In this document: one piece after another, positions 40,503-49,998 of the stretch
How positions within the stretch are numbered: the first letter of the stretch is position 1
Layout of the letters: each line of letters starts with the position of its first letter
DNA from: Asparagopsis taxiformis
Taxonomy: Eukaryota; Rhodophyta; Florideophyceae; Bonnemaisoniales; Bonnemaisoniaceae
Assembly (NCBI GenBank): GCA_030407315.1
Contig: JALQPE010000535.1
Coordinates: 124,001-188,000, forward strand
Direction: 5' to 3'
DNA: 64,000 nt
The notes under the pieces: model-generated
What the model was told of the DNA's origin: nothing
Databases searched by the model: none
What the model saw: the letters and a program-made list of their open reading frames with translations, nothing else
Translations under genes and position numbers: made by a program

Positions 40503-42044
40503 TCACAATAGAGAGTCCATGTGCATTAGAACATTCCTCACATCTGCTTGCTTTGGATCATGGTTATGTTTCGCCAGCATGTTCTTGAGCGCAAGTATCT
40601 TAAAACTATTCTCTACCATAGGACATGACGCGACTGCCGCAGCACCCTGACAATAGCCTAGATCACCAAGATCACGAATTAAAACTCTTTGTGAGTAGTG
40701 ATGTTCAATACCATATCGCAAGGCATCCACAATCTCTTCCGCATGTGATTCGTTCTTCGTCAGAGCGTATAACGCTTTATGGGCGGCGTATCGAACCAAT
40801 GGGATTGAATTAGACGTATACACCTGAAGACATTGTACCAATTGGTCGTCAACTTGTTCCTGAGTGGCACATATAGCTGACACAGCCTTCATAACCCACT
40901 CAAGCGGCTCATCCGACTCTACACCAACTTCATCAACGCCAAGTTGGGGCGTCATAGTAGTCCTGCGACTCATCTGTTCATTCTGTCGTCTATCCTGGAA
41001 GATTTTTTCCAAACGTTGCCTGACGTCCGGGTCCAATTTATCCAAGTCGAATAAACTTTCCTGCTGGGAGTATCCCGTTTTGGCAGCTTCCTTGTTTAGA
41101 ATTTGCTGCTTGCCTCTCTCTAGAATCTGCTTCAATTCCTGCACAATGGCGTCGGGGAAGCTGACAGTCACATTTGGATTGCGCGCGTGACGCTGTGCAA
41201 TATTTGCCAGTGCCTCTGCTGCCCTATACCTCAGAAAATAATCCGGGCTTCGAAGCGCGTCCAACAACGCAAGAGCTGCCTCTTCATTGTGCTGGTTCGG
41301 GGCGGATGCCACAGCGCCTAATGCTAGAGCTGCTCTGCGTCGAATACCGAAGCCCCCCAACGCCGTTCTATCCGAGGACGTATTCAGAACTTGAACCAGA
41401 GCGTGCTCGGCGGCGGAGACCTTGAATTTATATATCCACCACAGGCCATAGTAACGCACGCTGCGATCTTCATGGTTGGTGATGTTCCAAATGGCTTCCT
41501 CGACAGATCGTGGACATGCGTCGTCGTGGTCAACGAGGGCGGGGTCGAAAGCGTCGTCCGAAGATATGTTGTCTTCCGGTGCAGCGGAGAGTAATGAGCC
41601 GACAAGCTGGCCAGTGTCGCTAAGAAAGTCGAGTTGGTCTCCGTCCATGTCTGCATATCGGTTGCGGATTTCATCTGCGCGCTGGGAGATGCTCTGGATG
41701 GCATCGAGACCTTCCTGTCCGGACGCGTCGTATACGCTGCGGAGATGCGGGTCGCCTAGGATGGTCCATGCGTGCGCGATTTCATCAAAGGGAGTGGAGT
41801 GGGAGGTCGGGGAGGTGTCTGGGTGGGTTGTTTTGGCGAGGGTGAGATAGGCGGAGCGAATTGCGGAGTGGGGGAGAGATTTGGGATTGGATGATGTTAT
41901 ACCGAGGACTTGATAGAGGGATTGGGAGGGCGGTTGAGAGGGGGTGGGGGCAGTTGCTGTTGTGATGCGGCGGCGGGTGACTGCTGGGATGCGAGAGAGA
42001 TGGTGGGATGGAAGTGGGAGTGGGGTGACGAAGGCCTGATGCAT
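40503..42044 (-). CDS. J-domain fused to CpcE-type phycobilin lyase HEAT repeats
   Basis: 513 residues from the ATG at 42044. The N-terminus is transit-like (basic, Pro/Thr/Ser-rich, about 40 residues). Residues about 42-112 are a J domain: SLYQVLGI, helix II AIRSAYLTLAK, the HPD motif at 74-76, FDEIAHAWTILGDPHLRSVYD. After a linker with an acidic patch, residues about 183-510 are HEAT-like repeats matching the CpcE bilin lyase subunit: SVRYYGLWWIYKFKV, SSDRTALGGFGIRRRAALALG, SPDYFLRYRAAEALA and a C-terminal DLGDLGYCQGAA...VENSFKILALK. CpcE/F enzymes attach phycocyanobilin to phycocyanin alpha. A DnaJ partner domain in the same chain is not something I know from this family. The enzyme probably acts in the plastid. 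Confidence 0.85.
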   Translation of the reverse strand: MHQAFVTPLPLPSHHLSRIPAVTRRRITTATAPTPSQPPSQSLYQVLGITSSNPKSLPHSAIRSAYLTLAKTTHPDTSPTSHSTPFDEIAHAWTILGDPHLRSVYDASGQEGLDAIQSISQRADEIRNRYADMDGDQLDFLSDTGQLVGSLLSAAPEDNISSDDAFDPALVDHDDACPRSVEEAIWNITNHEDRSVRYYGLWWIYKFKVSAAEHALVQVLNTSSDRTALGGFGIRRRAALALGAVASAPNQHNEEAALALLDALRSPDYFLRYRAAEALANIAQRHARNPNVTVSFPDAIVQELKQILERGKQQILNKEAAKTGYSQQESLFDLDKLDPDVRQRLEKIFQDRRQNEQMSRRTTMTPQLGVDEVGVESDEPLEWVMKAVSAICATQEQVDDQLVQCLQVYTSNSIPLVRYAAHKALYALTKNESHAEEIVDALRYGIEHHYSQRVLIRDLGDLGYCQGAAAVASCPMVENSFKILALKNMLAKHNHDPKQADVRNVLMHMDSLL

Positions 42045-42170
42045 TGTGTATGGATGGGGAGATTTGATGGAGACGCGAGATGGACGCGAGATGAGATGAG
42101 GGGAAATTTTGACATCATTTTTTGGAATGAACTATTGGGTTTACATAAGTATGGGATAAACGAACTGGCT

Positions 42171-42827
42171 CTAACGACGATACTCTGCTAGAATTTGGGC
42201 TGCTGCCACCTCTGCCCCGGGTTGGTAAGTAAAGTCCACGTATAGGCTGGAATCGTAATCAGAAGTTTTGTAATCGAGCTGGACGTTGGGCGCCTTATTC
42301 AAATAGTCCTTGTACCGGAAGAGGTATAGGCTAGGATCTGGTTCGTCGCCATCTAAAATCGACTTTCCGGTGGAGATACTGAGCGGGACTGGCATCATCT
42401 GGACGAAAATTTCCTTCTTCGAGGCTTCCGAACTATCTCCATAGATGGAAATATACGGCGCTTCATGTATGGTGTCGAGGCTATAGTAGGCAGAATATAG
42501 ACTGGGGCTTGGTGCGGGTTCGTCAGAAATATCAAGTCCGGCCTTGAGACTGTCACCAGCTCCCTCGTCGGCCTCGAGATAAGCCAGTTGGCACGACACG
42601 TTGTTGTAGTCTTCGTTGGGGAACTTGTTGATGGTTATAATAGGCGCTTTGTTGATACGGTCGGCCGGAATGAATGAAAGATATTTGGAGTAGGCTGGTC
42701 CGGGATCATCTGGCCAATTGGCGGTCATTTTGGGGGCCGTTCGTGAGGATGTAGCGGTCACGCATGGTGTTGGCACCGATTTCGACGCGAAGGAGCCTGA
42801 GGGGACGAGCGGAATGAATGCGACCAT
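42171..42827 (-). CDS. Plastid-type protein with three internal repeats, family unknown
   Basis: 218 residues from the ATG at 42827; the frame is open upstream but without an ATG. The N-terminal about 38 residues are transit-like. The mature part holds three copies of a segment of about 60-70 residues. Each begins with an Asp/Pro-rich turn and Tyr pairs, and ends with an A-P-x-(I/V)-x-(I/L) strand: DDPGPAYSKYLSF...INKAPIITI, DEPAPSPSLYSAYYS...IHEAPYISI, and DEPDPSLYLFRYKDYLNKAPNVQL. Tyr, Asp and Pro content is high and Cys is scarce. It is beside, and on the same strand as, the bilin lyase fusion. A phycobilisome or thylakoid association is a guess; I do not recognise a known linker domain. 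Confidence 0.75.
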   Translation of the reverse strand: MVAFIPLVPSGSFASKSVPTPCVTATSSRTAPKMTANWPDDPGPAYSKYLSFIPADRINKAPIITINKFPNEDYNNVSCQLAYLEADEGAGDSLKAGLDISDEPAPSPSLYSAYYSLDTIHEAPYISIYGDSSEASKKEIFVQMMPVPLSISTGKSILDGDEPDPSLYLFRYKDYLNKAPNVQLDYKTSDYDSSLYVDFTYQPGAEVAAAQILAEYRR

Positions 42828-43157
42828 GACTGCTTGGACGTGTAGATTGTTGTGACGTCTCACAATTGCTGCCAAAGCGGTGTAGAGTGAAGAAATGAAA
42901 TTGAGTTTGTATAAACAAAGATCTACAAACTAGGGTTGAATCTCCCGAGGTAATTATCTGCCAATCAGGAGATTGGCAGCCGCTTTGTCCACAATTGTAT
43001 TGTAATTTTAATGCATCGAAAAAATTGCTCGCAAATAGGGCCAGCAATTCTAGTCAACATTGTTGACCAAGACCAACGAACGAAATTTTACAATGATCTG
43101 TTAACATAGATATGTTACCTGCGTTGACGCATAATGTACACCCTCAAAACGAGTTGG
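42828..43157. other. Spacer upstream of the triple-repeat gene
   Basis: 330 bases between two minus-strand genes; likely promoter of the triple-repeat gene. No other signal seen. Confidence 0.35.
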
Positions 43158-45383
43158 TTAACCTCTTACCGAACCCGATGATCCACTATCACTGCCACCG
43201 CTACCATTACCGTCGTCGCCGCCACCGCTACCACTGCTCATAGCTGGCATATTCATGCCAATCGAGCCGCTCGAACTTTCCTGACCGACTTGCATAAATA
43301 TCTTGCCCAGTTTTCTCAAGCCGGTTGCTCTTGCATGCAGCACATCTCGTCGTTTCTTAACCCGTCTTCCTTCCTTATGTTCCTTCTTTGGCAAAAGGAA
43401 TCGTTCTATTCCTTTCTCAACCGCCTCTAGCGTAAATCTTGATTGCGATCCCTTACTATTCCCCATCGCCTTGACCTCCGCAGTGCCCTCCATGGCCGTT
43501 CCCGCCCCCAGCGAGTAGGCCGCATGCACTACCCCGGGTCCTGTCACGCTCAGTCTTCCCTCCTCATCCAGATCCTGTATGAGGCATTCCAAATCTGCAT
43601 CATTCTCCGGAATGTCCTTACCGTCCAGAATATAAGAAGATACCTCATCCAATGTGTTTTGAATGTCGACAACGGTGATTTTCCACATCATATCAAACGC
43701 ATTTTCGACCATGTCCATCGCCATTCGCTGCGCTTCGTCCTCACCGATGCTTTTGCCCTCTTTTTCTAGTTTGCTCACCCGCTCCTGCATGCGTCTTTGC
43801 TTGTCCATGACTTTGAGCGCTGCTCCAGAGGCTTTGATCTGCGTCGACAGCTTGTGCGTGGAGTACCCAAACGAGCTCACCATGCTGGGAATACCAAGTA
43901 GATGGTCACGCCCCAGATAGATATCAGCTTTCCGCGAATATATTTGTCCGATAGTATATAACATGGCTGGTCCATTATTCGCATCCACCATACAAGATGC
44001 CTTTGTAGAGGCCCATTGTACAAACGCGCTCTTATCGCCTCCAGTCCACGGCTGTAGAATGCGAATCAATTCATCCACAAGCTTGCGAACTCTTGTTCTT
44101 TGAATGCGTTTCAAAAACTCTTCATCGGGTGCATTTCCATCTTCGTCGACATTTGAAGCCAACGACGCCAATTGTAATTCGCCGACCAAAAATTCAAACT
44201 GGTCCGACCCGAAAAGCATATCAAACAGCTGACTTGCATCCATAGACTCAAAGTTGTTGTCATCCAGACCGTCCATTCCATTCGCATCGTACAACGCTCT
44301 GGTGTGCTCATTGGACAAAACCTGATACGCTTCGCCAAGCTGCTGAAACTTTTCTGTCGCTTTCGGATCGTCCGGATGTCGATCTGGATGGCAACGTTTA
44401 GCCTGTAGGTAGTACGCTTTCTTGATAGCCGAGTCGCCCGAGTCTGGACGAACGCCAAGAACATCATACAAACTAGTATCCTTAACATTTCCGTCACGCA
44501 CTGTGCTTTGTGCGGAATCGTGTTTAGCTGAACGAGCGTCGCGCTCGCGTTCGCTAAGAATAGTATCAATATGACGAGTGAGCGCATTAAGCTGCTCGTC
44601 ATCCTTGCACAAATCCTGTCCCTTTTTCAACTCGCGCAGCGCCTCGGGTAGTTTGGAACACATTTGCAAAGCCTGTGCCTTGTTAATCCAGCTGGTAGGC
44701 CATGTCGGTGCAATGCGGACGCACTTTTCAGCATCATCGAGCGCGTTATCCAATGCAACATCAGCTTCATCGCCAGAATCTTCCTTTCGCGCGAGCTGCA
44801 TATTGGCCTCGCAGCGGCCGGCATACATCTCCTTTGTCGGGAAGCGGTCTTCACTTTCACAGGCGTTAATCGCGGCAGTGAAAGCGCTGATTGCGCCGCG
44901 ATAATCAAGCTCGACCAGCAGCTTTCGACCGCGTCCCTGCGCTCTGACGCTGACGGCCTCAAATTCATTGTAGAGACGCACAGCGCGTTCATAAAGGGCC
45001 TCCACGTCCTCGCTGTCGGGACAGAGACGGCAAGCCTTTTCGAGCGATTCCTTTGCCTCGATGAAGCGCTCTGAATCGAGCAGAGCGGCGCCAATGCGGC
45101 ACCAGGCCTTGGGCCATTTGGGGTCGATTTCAGCGGCGGCGGAGCCGTCTTTCACGGCGGCGTCGAGATGATGAGCGATGCGGGCGCGGTCTGGATTGGG
45201 GGCGTCCAGCAGCTGGCGGGCGAGCTTGTAATGGGCGGCGGAACGATTGGAGAAGAGCTTTTTATCGTCCGGTTCGCCGGCTAGAGAGAGGGCGTCTATG
45301 GCGGTGGAGTAGCCTTCAATGGCGGCGGTCCAGTTGCCGACATGGAAGGCGCTGTTTGCACGGTGACGAGCTTCGTCAGACAT
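43158..45383 (-). CDS. TPR plus J-domain plus DnaJ-X co-chaperone
   Basis: 741 residues from the ATG at 45383; the frame is open upstream, but this ATG starts the first TPR. Residues about 1-290 form TPR pairs (ARHRANSAFHVGNWTAAIEGY, LFSNRSAAHYKLAR, WPKAWCRIGAALL, WPTSWINKAQAL). The J domain follows at about 310-375 with TSLYDVLGVRPDSGDSAIKK, HPD in RCHPDRHPDD and VLSNEHTRALYD. Then comes a DnaJ-X-type region (FDMLFGSDQFEFLVGELQLA onward) and a Gly/Ser-rich tail. The TPR+J part resembles DNAJC7 (TPR2); the C-terminal part resembles the CAJ1/DJP1 class. It is predicted to link Hsp70 and Hsp90 clients in the cytosol. It lies one gene away from the second J protein of the window. Confidence 0.88.
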   Translation of the reverse strand: MSDEARHRANSAFHVGNWTAAIEGYSTAIDALSLAGEPDDKKLFSNRSAAHYKLARQLLDAPNPDRARIAHHLDAAVKDGSAAAEIDPKWPKAWCRIGAALLDSERFIEAKESLEKACRLCPDSEDVEALYERAVRLYNEFEAVSVRAQGRGRKLLVELDYRGAISAFTAAINACESEDRFPTKEMYAGRCEANMQLARKEDSGDEADVALDNALDDAEKCVRIAPTWPTSWINKAQALQMCSKLPEALRELKKGQDLCKDDEQLNALTRHIDTILSERERDARSAKHDSAQSTVRDGNVKDTSLYDVLGVRPDSGDSAIKKAYYLQAKRCHPDRHPDDPKATEKFQQLGEAYQVLSNEHTRALYDANGMDGLDDNNFESMDASQLFDMLFGSDQFEFLVGELQLASLASNVDEDGNAPDEEFLKRIQRTRVRKLVDELIRILQPWTGGDKSAFVQWASTKASCMVDANNGPAMLYTIGQIYSRKADIYLGRDHLLGIPSMVSSFGYSTHKLSTQIKASGAALKVMDKQRRMQERVSKLEKEGKSIGEDEAQRMAMDMVENAFDMMWKITVVDIQNTLDEVSSYILDGKDIPENDADLECLIQDLDEEGRLSVTGPGVVHAAYSLGAGTAMEGTAEVKAMGNSKGSQSRFTLEAVEKGIERFLLPKKEHKEGRRVKKRRDVLHARATGLRKLGKIFMQVGQESSSGSIGMNMPAMSSGSGGGDDGNGSGGSDSGSSGSVRG

Positions 45384-45789
45384 GGTTGATTTGGCTGGAT
45401 TTGTGCGCCGGCACACAGACTGGATTGGGCTCGGCAGGGCAGACGCGGCTTGGGCGTGCGATAGATTGTCGCACTGCTGGCAATTAAACGTTTGTGTGGA
45501 AGTGAAGGTTTGTCGGGGTGTCGGTCCGGGAGGGCATGACCCGAATTGGGGCATATGATGATGAAGCTAATGTGTCGAGCGACCGTACGCGATGGACTTG
45601 GTGTTGTGGACAGTGACACGTTCTGCACTGAGTGCGGTCGATACGGAGCAATGGAATCTGGATTCAACGTTTGGAAATCTGGATTTGCGTATATGAACAA
45701 ATGGAAAACATGAATTAATTACAAGTAAAATTGACACATGAATCGACAGCAATCTATGTTTAGCTTTAAAGTAGATGTCTTTAAACAAG
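45384..45789. other. Spacer between co-chaperone and ketopantoate reductase genes
   Basis: 406 bases; promoter side of the co-chaperone and 3' side of the reductase gene. No recognisable element. Confidence 0.35.
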
Positions 45790-46869
45790 CTACAGCCCTT
45801 CTAAACCAACGAGAACAACTTTGGCTCTCTCCTTCTCCATTACAGCTGCCAACATGCGTATCGTGCCATATATCGTATCAATACACGGCGTATCAACCTG
45901 ACACACGCGCGCCAACTCCACCACCGCGCCCATGATCGTATCAATCTCCATAACCTTTCCATTCTCACAATCCTGCAACATCGATGTCTTATGATCGCCA
46001 ACCCTCATCGCGCCATCAACTCTCTTCTCCAGCGGCACTCTCAGCCGCGCCCCGAGCTTTGCAACCACGCTCTCCACCTCCCTCATCAAGCGCACCACGA
46101 CATCTCTACCGGGGCCGGGCGCGCACAGATGGCCCAGCGTGGCATGAGTGAGCGCGGAGAGCGGATTAACCGCGACGGTGCCCCACAACTTGAGCCACAG
46201 TTCTCCGCGCACGTCGTCCAAAACGGGTGATTTGAAGCCGGCCTGCACGAGCATCGCCGACACCATTTGCACCCTGTGCGTGTTCTCGCCGGAGAGTTCG
46301 CCGACGGGGAAGCGAACGCCCTCGGTGTGCACGATGACACCGGGCGCGCCGACGTGCGCCGCGGGATAGACGACGCTGGCGATGATGCGTCGCGCGTCGA
46401 TGCTGTTTTTGAGCACGCCGCCGGGGTCGACGCTTTCGACTGTGCGCTCGTGCATGTGTGTGATTTGGCGGTTTTGCTGGAAGTACCACCAGGGGATGCC
46501 GTTTTGCGTCGTGACAATTACTGTGTGCTCGGCGAGGATACGCGATAGGTCGTGCACAACCGACGCGATTTGGTGCATTTTCAGACCGAGAATCACGACG
46601 TCTTGCGTGTCGATCTCGTCGAGTGACGAGATGAATCGGGAATTTGGCGCTGATTCTACCGTGCTTCCGTCGAGTTTGACAAGTTTTAATGCGTTGTTCG
46701 CTTGCATTGCAGCGAGATGCGCCCCGCGCGCGAGGAAGCTTACATGGTGGCCTTGGCGTGAGAGCTCGACGCCGAGGAGTCCGCCGATTGATCCCGCGCC
46801 GACGATGCAGATTTTGCGAGGTGCTACTGGCGATCCGCCGGGCTGTGGTCGGGGTGTTTCGGTGGACAT
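45790..46869 (-). CDS. Ketopantoate reductase family (2-dehydropantoate 2-reductase)
   Basis: 359 residues from the ATG at 46869; the frame is open upstream without an ATG. The N-terminal Rossmann motif KICIVGAGSIGGLLGVELSRQGH is followed by VSFLARGAHLAAM, matching PanE/ApbA. QDVVILGLKMHQI and TTQNGIPWWYF carry the family K-x-x-Q and N-G patterns. KLWGTVAVNPLSALTHATLG contains the catalytic Lys and the conserved Asn. The C-terminal domain has MLQDCENGKVMEIDTIMGAV, another hallmark. The enzyme reduces ketopantoate to pantoate with NADPH for pantothenate/CoA synthesis. Family members with other 2-oxo-acid substrates exist, so the exact substrate is inferred. Confidence 0.88.
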   Translation of the reverse strand: MSTETPRPQPGGSPVAPRKICIVGAGSIGGLLGVELSRQGHHVSFLARGAHLAAMQANNALKLVKLDGSTVESAPNSRFISSLDEIDTQDVVILGLKMHQIASVVHDLSRILAEHTVIVTTQNGIPWWYFQQNRQITHMHERTVESVDPGGVLKNSIDARRIIASVVYPAAHVGAPGVIVHTEGVRFPVGELSGENTHRVQMVSAMLVQAGFKSPVLDDVRGELWLKLWGTVAVNPLSALTHATLGHLCAPGPGRDVVVRLMREVESVVAKLGARLRVPLEKRVDGAMRVGDHKTSMLQDCENGKVMEIDTIMGAVVELARVCQVDTPCIDTIYGTIRMLAAVMEKERAKVVLVGLEGL

Positions 46870-47558
46870 CGGTGGGAGTGGTGGAGATGATGGCGATGAT
46901 GACGATGGAGGTTTACGGGGAGATGTAACCAACAGTTATGATCAAGTGGTGTATGTTGAATTTGTGCTTTTTCGGAATTTGCTGTTTGTTTGGCACGTGG
47001 CTAAAATTAGCAGCTGGACTTTGGGTCGCAATCTTTCGAGTCGCCCATCAGATGCGTCCCAATCTGCACAGCGTTTGCGCTACCGACACGCGTACCGTCT
47101 ACGTGCCATTTGTCGCTCGAGCAGCTGTTTGGTAAGCGATTCAACTCTCGGTTGTGGACGTTGATTCACTACACGCGTGTGCTGTCTGCCAGATGTTCAA
47201 GCAATTATCGCCCGAGACTGGATAACTCGTCCATATAGCTGATCATCATCGTATTTCATATCCACACTTGTAAGCGTGGGGCTTCGCGACCATGTACGTG
47301 TGTTATCATGACAGACTAGAACATCACGAGCCCTTCGGGTTCCTGATCGACCGAATGCGACTCTAGACAACCGTCTCAACAAATTTGCTAATCAACTGGG
47401 TCAGAAATTATCCATGTCTTTCAACATCGCTAGTTGTAAACAACTTTGCTGCCGAGTGAGCTGGAGGTATCCTCATTCCCTTCCTATGCTTAACACTACA
47501 CCCAGTCAATGGGAAGGCCGTAAATAGATCGACATACACGGAGGTACAACACACGTCA
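46870..47558. other. Spacer upstream of the small hypothetical gene at 47559
   Basis: 689 bases between divergent genes. Short frames only. No RNA gene or repeat recognised. Confidence 0.35.
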
Positions 47559-47867
47559 ATGAGCGGTACTTGCCCATACACTCGAGCTCATTACTCGGTA
47601 CTTCCCACCCCTGGTTACCAATCTGCCTTTGACAAGCGTAATCTCAAGTCCTCGAGCGTGCGGAGGGTTGCCGACAACCCTACATATCTTGCGGACAGTG
47701 AGAATGTCGCATTGCAGACTTTGATCCGCGGAGCCTCAACGGCCTACCTACCAAAAGACGGCTCGTGGAGAAATCCAGACCGAATTTATAGCGTAGCACA
47801 GTCAGCTCAGGATCACATTTCCGCGCCGTCGGTGATCAATGAAAATGTTCAATTTGTTTCTTTCTGA
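47559..47867 (+). CDS. Small hypothetical protein
   Basis: 102 residues from the ATG at 47559, hydrophilic, with SVRRVADNPTYLADSENVAL and a C-terminal SAQDHISAPSVINENV. No domain, membrane segment or targeting signal is visible. Codon composition looks coding, but there is no independent support; an additional exon downstream is possible. Confidence 0.4.
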   Translation: MSGTCPYTRAHYSVLPTPGYQSAFDKRNLKSSSVRRVADNPTYLADSENVALQTLIRGASTAYLPKDGSWRNPDRIYSVAQSAQDHISAPSVINENVQFVSF

Positions 47868-48150
47868 ACAAATTGGCTAATTGCATGTTCATTCACATCC
47901 AGTTTCAAGATGTAGAAATACACCAATTTTCTTTCCCCCCCTCCCCCCCAATAGCCCAACCTCCCATCTTCTTCATGGAGCATGTCGGACATCGATACCC
48001 ACGAGGGGACGTTTCAATGTTGCGACGAATCCACCTGTCACCGAAACAGACTACCCTCATCCACAGCAAATTGTACAAGAATGCTCCAGAGCAGTACATG
48101 ATTCTAAAAGGTGATACCAACCAATTTCCCCGATAAAGTGCCATTCAGCA

Positions 48151-48606
48151 ATGTCGTCAAGACCACGCGCGCCGCAAACCGCCCATCTACGCTCCAAATT
48201 CCAGCGAGGAATCCAGAAGAATCCGCCGCCAAAAGTACAGAAAGCAATCATAGTTCCCCACTCACAATTCGCAGACACAGATATTACGACCTGGATCAAA
48301 CTTCCCGAGGATATTACTGGCACCGCTGAAACATCGCTTGGCGACCCATTTCCTATACAAAACGTACTGTCTCAGCAAGAGGACGACCTTTGTGAGCTAC
48401 TAGCACAACTATGTCAACAATTCCGAAACCAGAAACGCCCATACGTTGCGATGGCCGCGTCTGCCGCAATCGCGCTCATTCGCGAGGGTCGACAGGACGA
48501 TATCAACCCTGGGCTGTGGCCGCATATCAAGCGAATGGAGGAAGAGCTTGCACAGCGCACAGAATTTGCAGATATTGATGTGACGACCGGAAAGCGCAAA
48601 CGATAG
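48151..48606 (+). CDS. Hypothetical protein, 151 residues
   Basis: Starts at the ATG at 48151. A basic, Pro-rich N-terminal third (SSRPRAPQTAHLRSK) is followed by WIKLPEDITGTAETS and a helical C-terminal half (EDDLCELLAQLCQQFRNQK, AMAASAAIALIREG, LWPHIKRMEEELAQR) that looks like a small helical domain. No family is recognised. It converges on the DUF1499 gene. A further 5' exon cannot be excluded, since frames upstream (47980-48110) look partly coding. Confidence 0.55.
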   Translation: MSSRPRAPQTAHLRSKFQRGIQKNPPPKVQKAIIVPHSQFADTDITTWIKLPEDITGTAETSLGDPFPIQNVLSQQEDDLCELLAQLCQQFRNQKRPYVAMAASAAIALIREGRQDDINPGLWPHIKRMEEELAQRTEFADIDVTTGKRKR

Positions 48607-48679
48607 CTTATCAAGATCAGATTTATTGTGATGCTGCGAGACAGTTATGTCTCTTACCAACGCTATTGCTGACAGCGGC

Positions 48680-49637
48680 TTAGTATCCTACAGAAGCCCA
48701 TCGCTTGTCCTGGACGATCGTGCGATAACAGGGACAGAGTAGTGAGATGCGTTAGAAACTGGAATATTGATAACTTGCAACTTGTGTGTTAGACTTACCT
48801 TCTCCTGTAGCGCAACGCGAATATCTCGAATTCTTTTCCTATTTGCTCCGAGATCGCGTTCGCCCAATCTAGACGCGCTTCTGTATTCAACGGTGGTGTT
48901 ATCGGGCTGGAAGAAAAACTCCACATCGTCAACAAATCCCATCAACTTGGACTCAAACTCTGCGTAAACTGTTGTGATGCAGAAGAAATTAAGCAAAGAA
49001 ATATGGACGATCAGCATGGTTAGTCATCAAATCGATGTTTTTTGTCCATCTGCCATGATAAACGGAAAAGTCACATACTATAGAACCCGTCCCCAACTTC
49101 ACTTTTAGTAGGCTGGCTTTTAATCGTAGTCGCACCAGGATATTTTGCCAAGACACCTCTGACATCTGCAATAGCTTCCGTCATTGACTTTGTCGCCGCG
49201 CCTGGGATTGCATTATACGTCCATGCGGGTACGAAATGACTGTCGTACTGTGGGAGGAAAAGAATCGAAAGATCTGGTCAGATAATTACACAGACTATGA
49301 GCCATACCAACCGGATGATTGTAAAACATACCACATTGGCCATTGAAGATATACAATTGGGTGACGGTGGACAATTGTCCAAATATCTGCCGTATCGCAC
49401 TCCGAGATTGCTCGGAATAGCGCCGCGAAAGTGGAATAGCGCCGCGTCCGCGTCTGGAGCTAGTGCCGTCGTGCTCAGCACGATCGCGCCAGTCATCAGC
49501 AGAACCTTCGCCCCCGAGATAGCCTTGTCCGCGAGTGACATGCGGTGCGTCGTAGACGGCTTGCAGGACGTCGCTTTTACAGAGGATGTGGGGACAAAAT
49601 TGCCGCGGAGCGATACGGATGATTGGATGAATGCCAT
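48680..49637 (-). CDS. DUF1499 protein with thylakoid-lumen-type targeting, four exons
   Basis: Minus-strand exons 49332-49637, 49079-49247, 48799-48968 and 48680-48709 join across introns of 84, 110 and 89 bases (all GT-AG) to 224 residues. The spliced product follows plant and cyanobacterial DUF1499 proteins: NLGVRYGRYLDNCPPSPNCI, PAWTYN, FESKLMGFVDDVEFFF, VEYRSASRLGERDLGANRKR and a terminal RWASVG. The N-terminus is bipartite: a Ser/Thr/Lys plastid signal, then GAKVLLMTGAIVLSTTALAP ending ADAA, a lumenal signal peptide. Family function is unknown. Each exon carries conserved residues, so the splice model is firm although no single frame shows the gene. Confidence 0.92.
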
Positions 49638-49998
49638 TTTGTTGCAATATCGAATGCTTTCGGGAGCAACTGGAGGCCAAGGTTTGCTTCTGTCGTATTG
49701 ATGGGGTGAAGATGAGCTGCGGTGAAAATAGGATGCAGATGCTCTTACCAACCCCACAATGGAGATCTAATGGGTTGTGTTTTTTTTCGAAATTTCTGTA
49801 TGTTAGTGCCGGGAATTTCATGGTGCTCTGGATTGGCACAGATCACTATTATCGCCTAGGTACTACCCGAGGATAGAAACGTCTTTCACAATACGTAAGA
49901 CATGACAATCAAGATATTGATGTAAGGAAGAAAAGACAAGGACCAAGTAGATATCCAAGCAGTAATGTTTAATCTTCACCCATGTACAAATCCGCTGC
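49638..49998. other. Spacer upstream of the DUF1499 gene
   Basis: 361 bases between two minus-strand genes; it probably holds the DUF1499 promoter and leader. Nothing else recognised. Confidence 0.35.

Noticed and set aside
49213..49839. Minus-strand frame of 208 codons as a separate gene upstream of DUF1499
   Set aside because: It overlaps exons 1 and 2 of the DUF1499 gene in a different frame; the spliced model restores all conserved residues.
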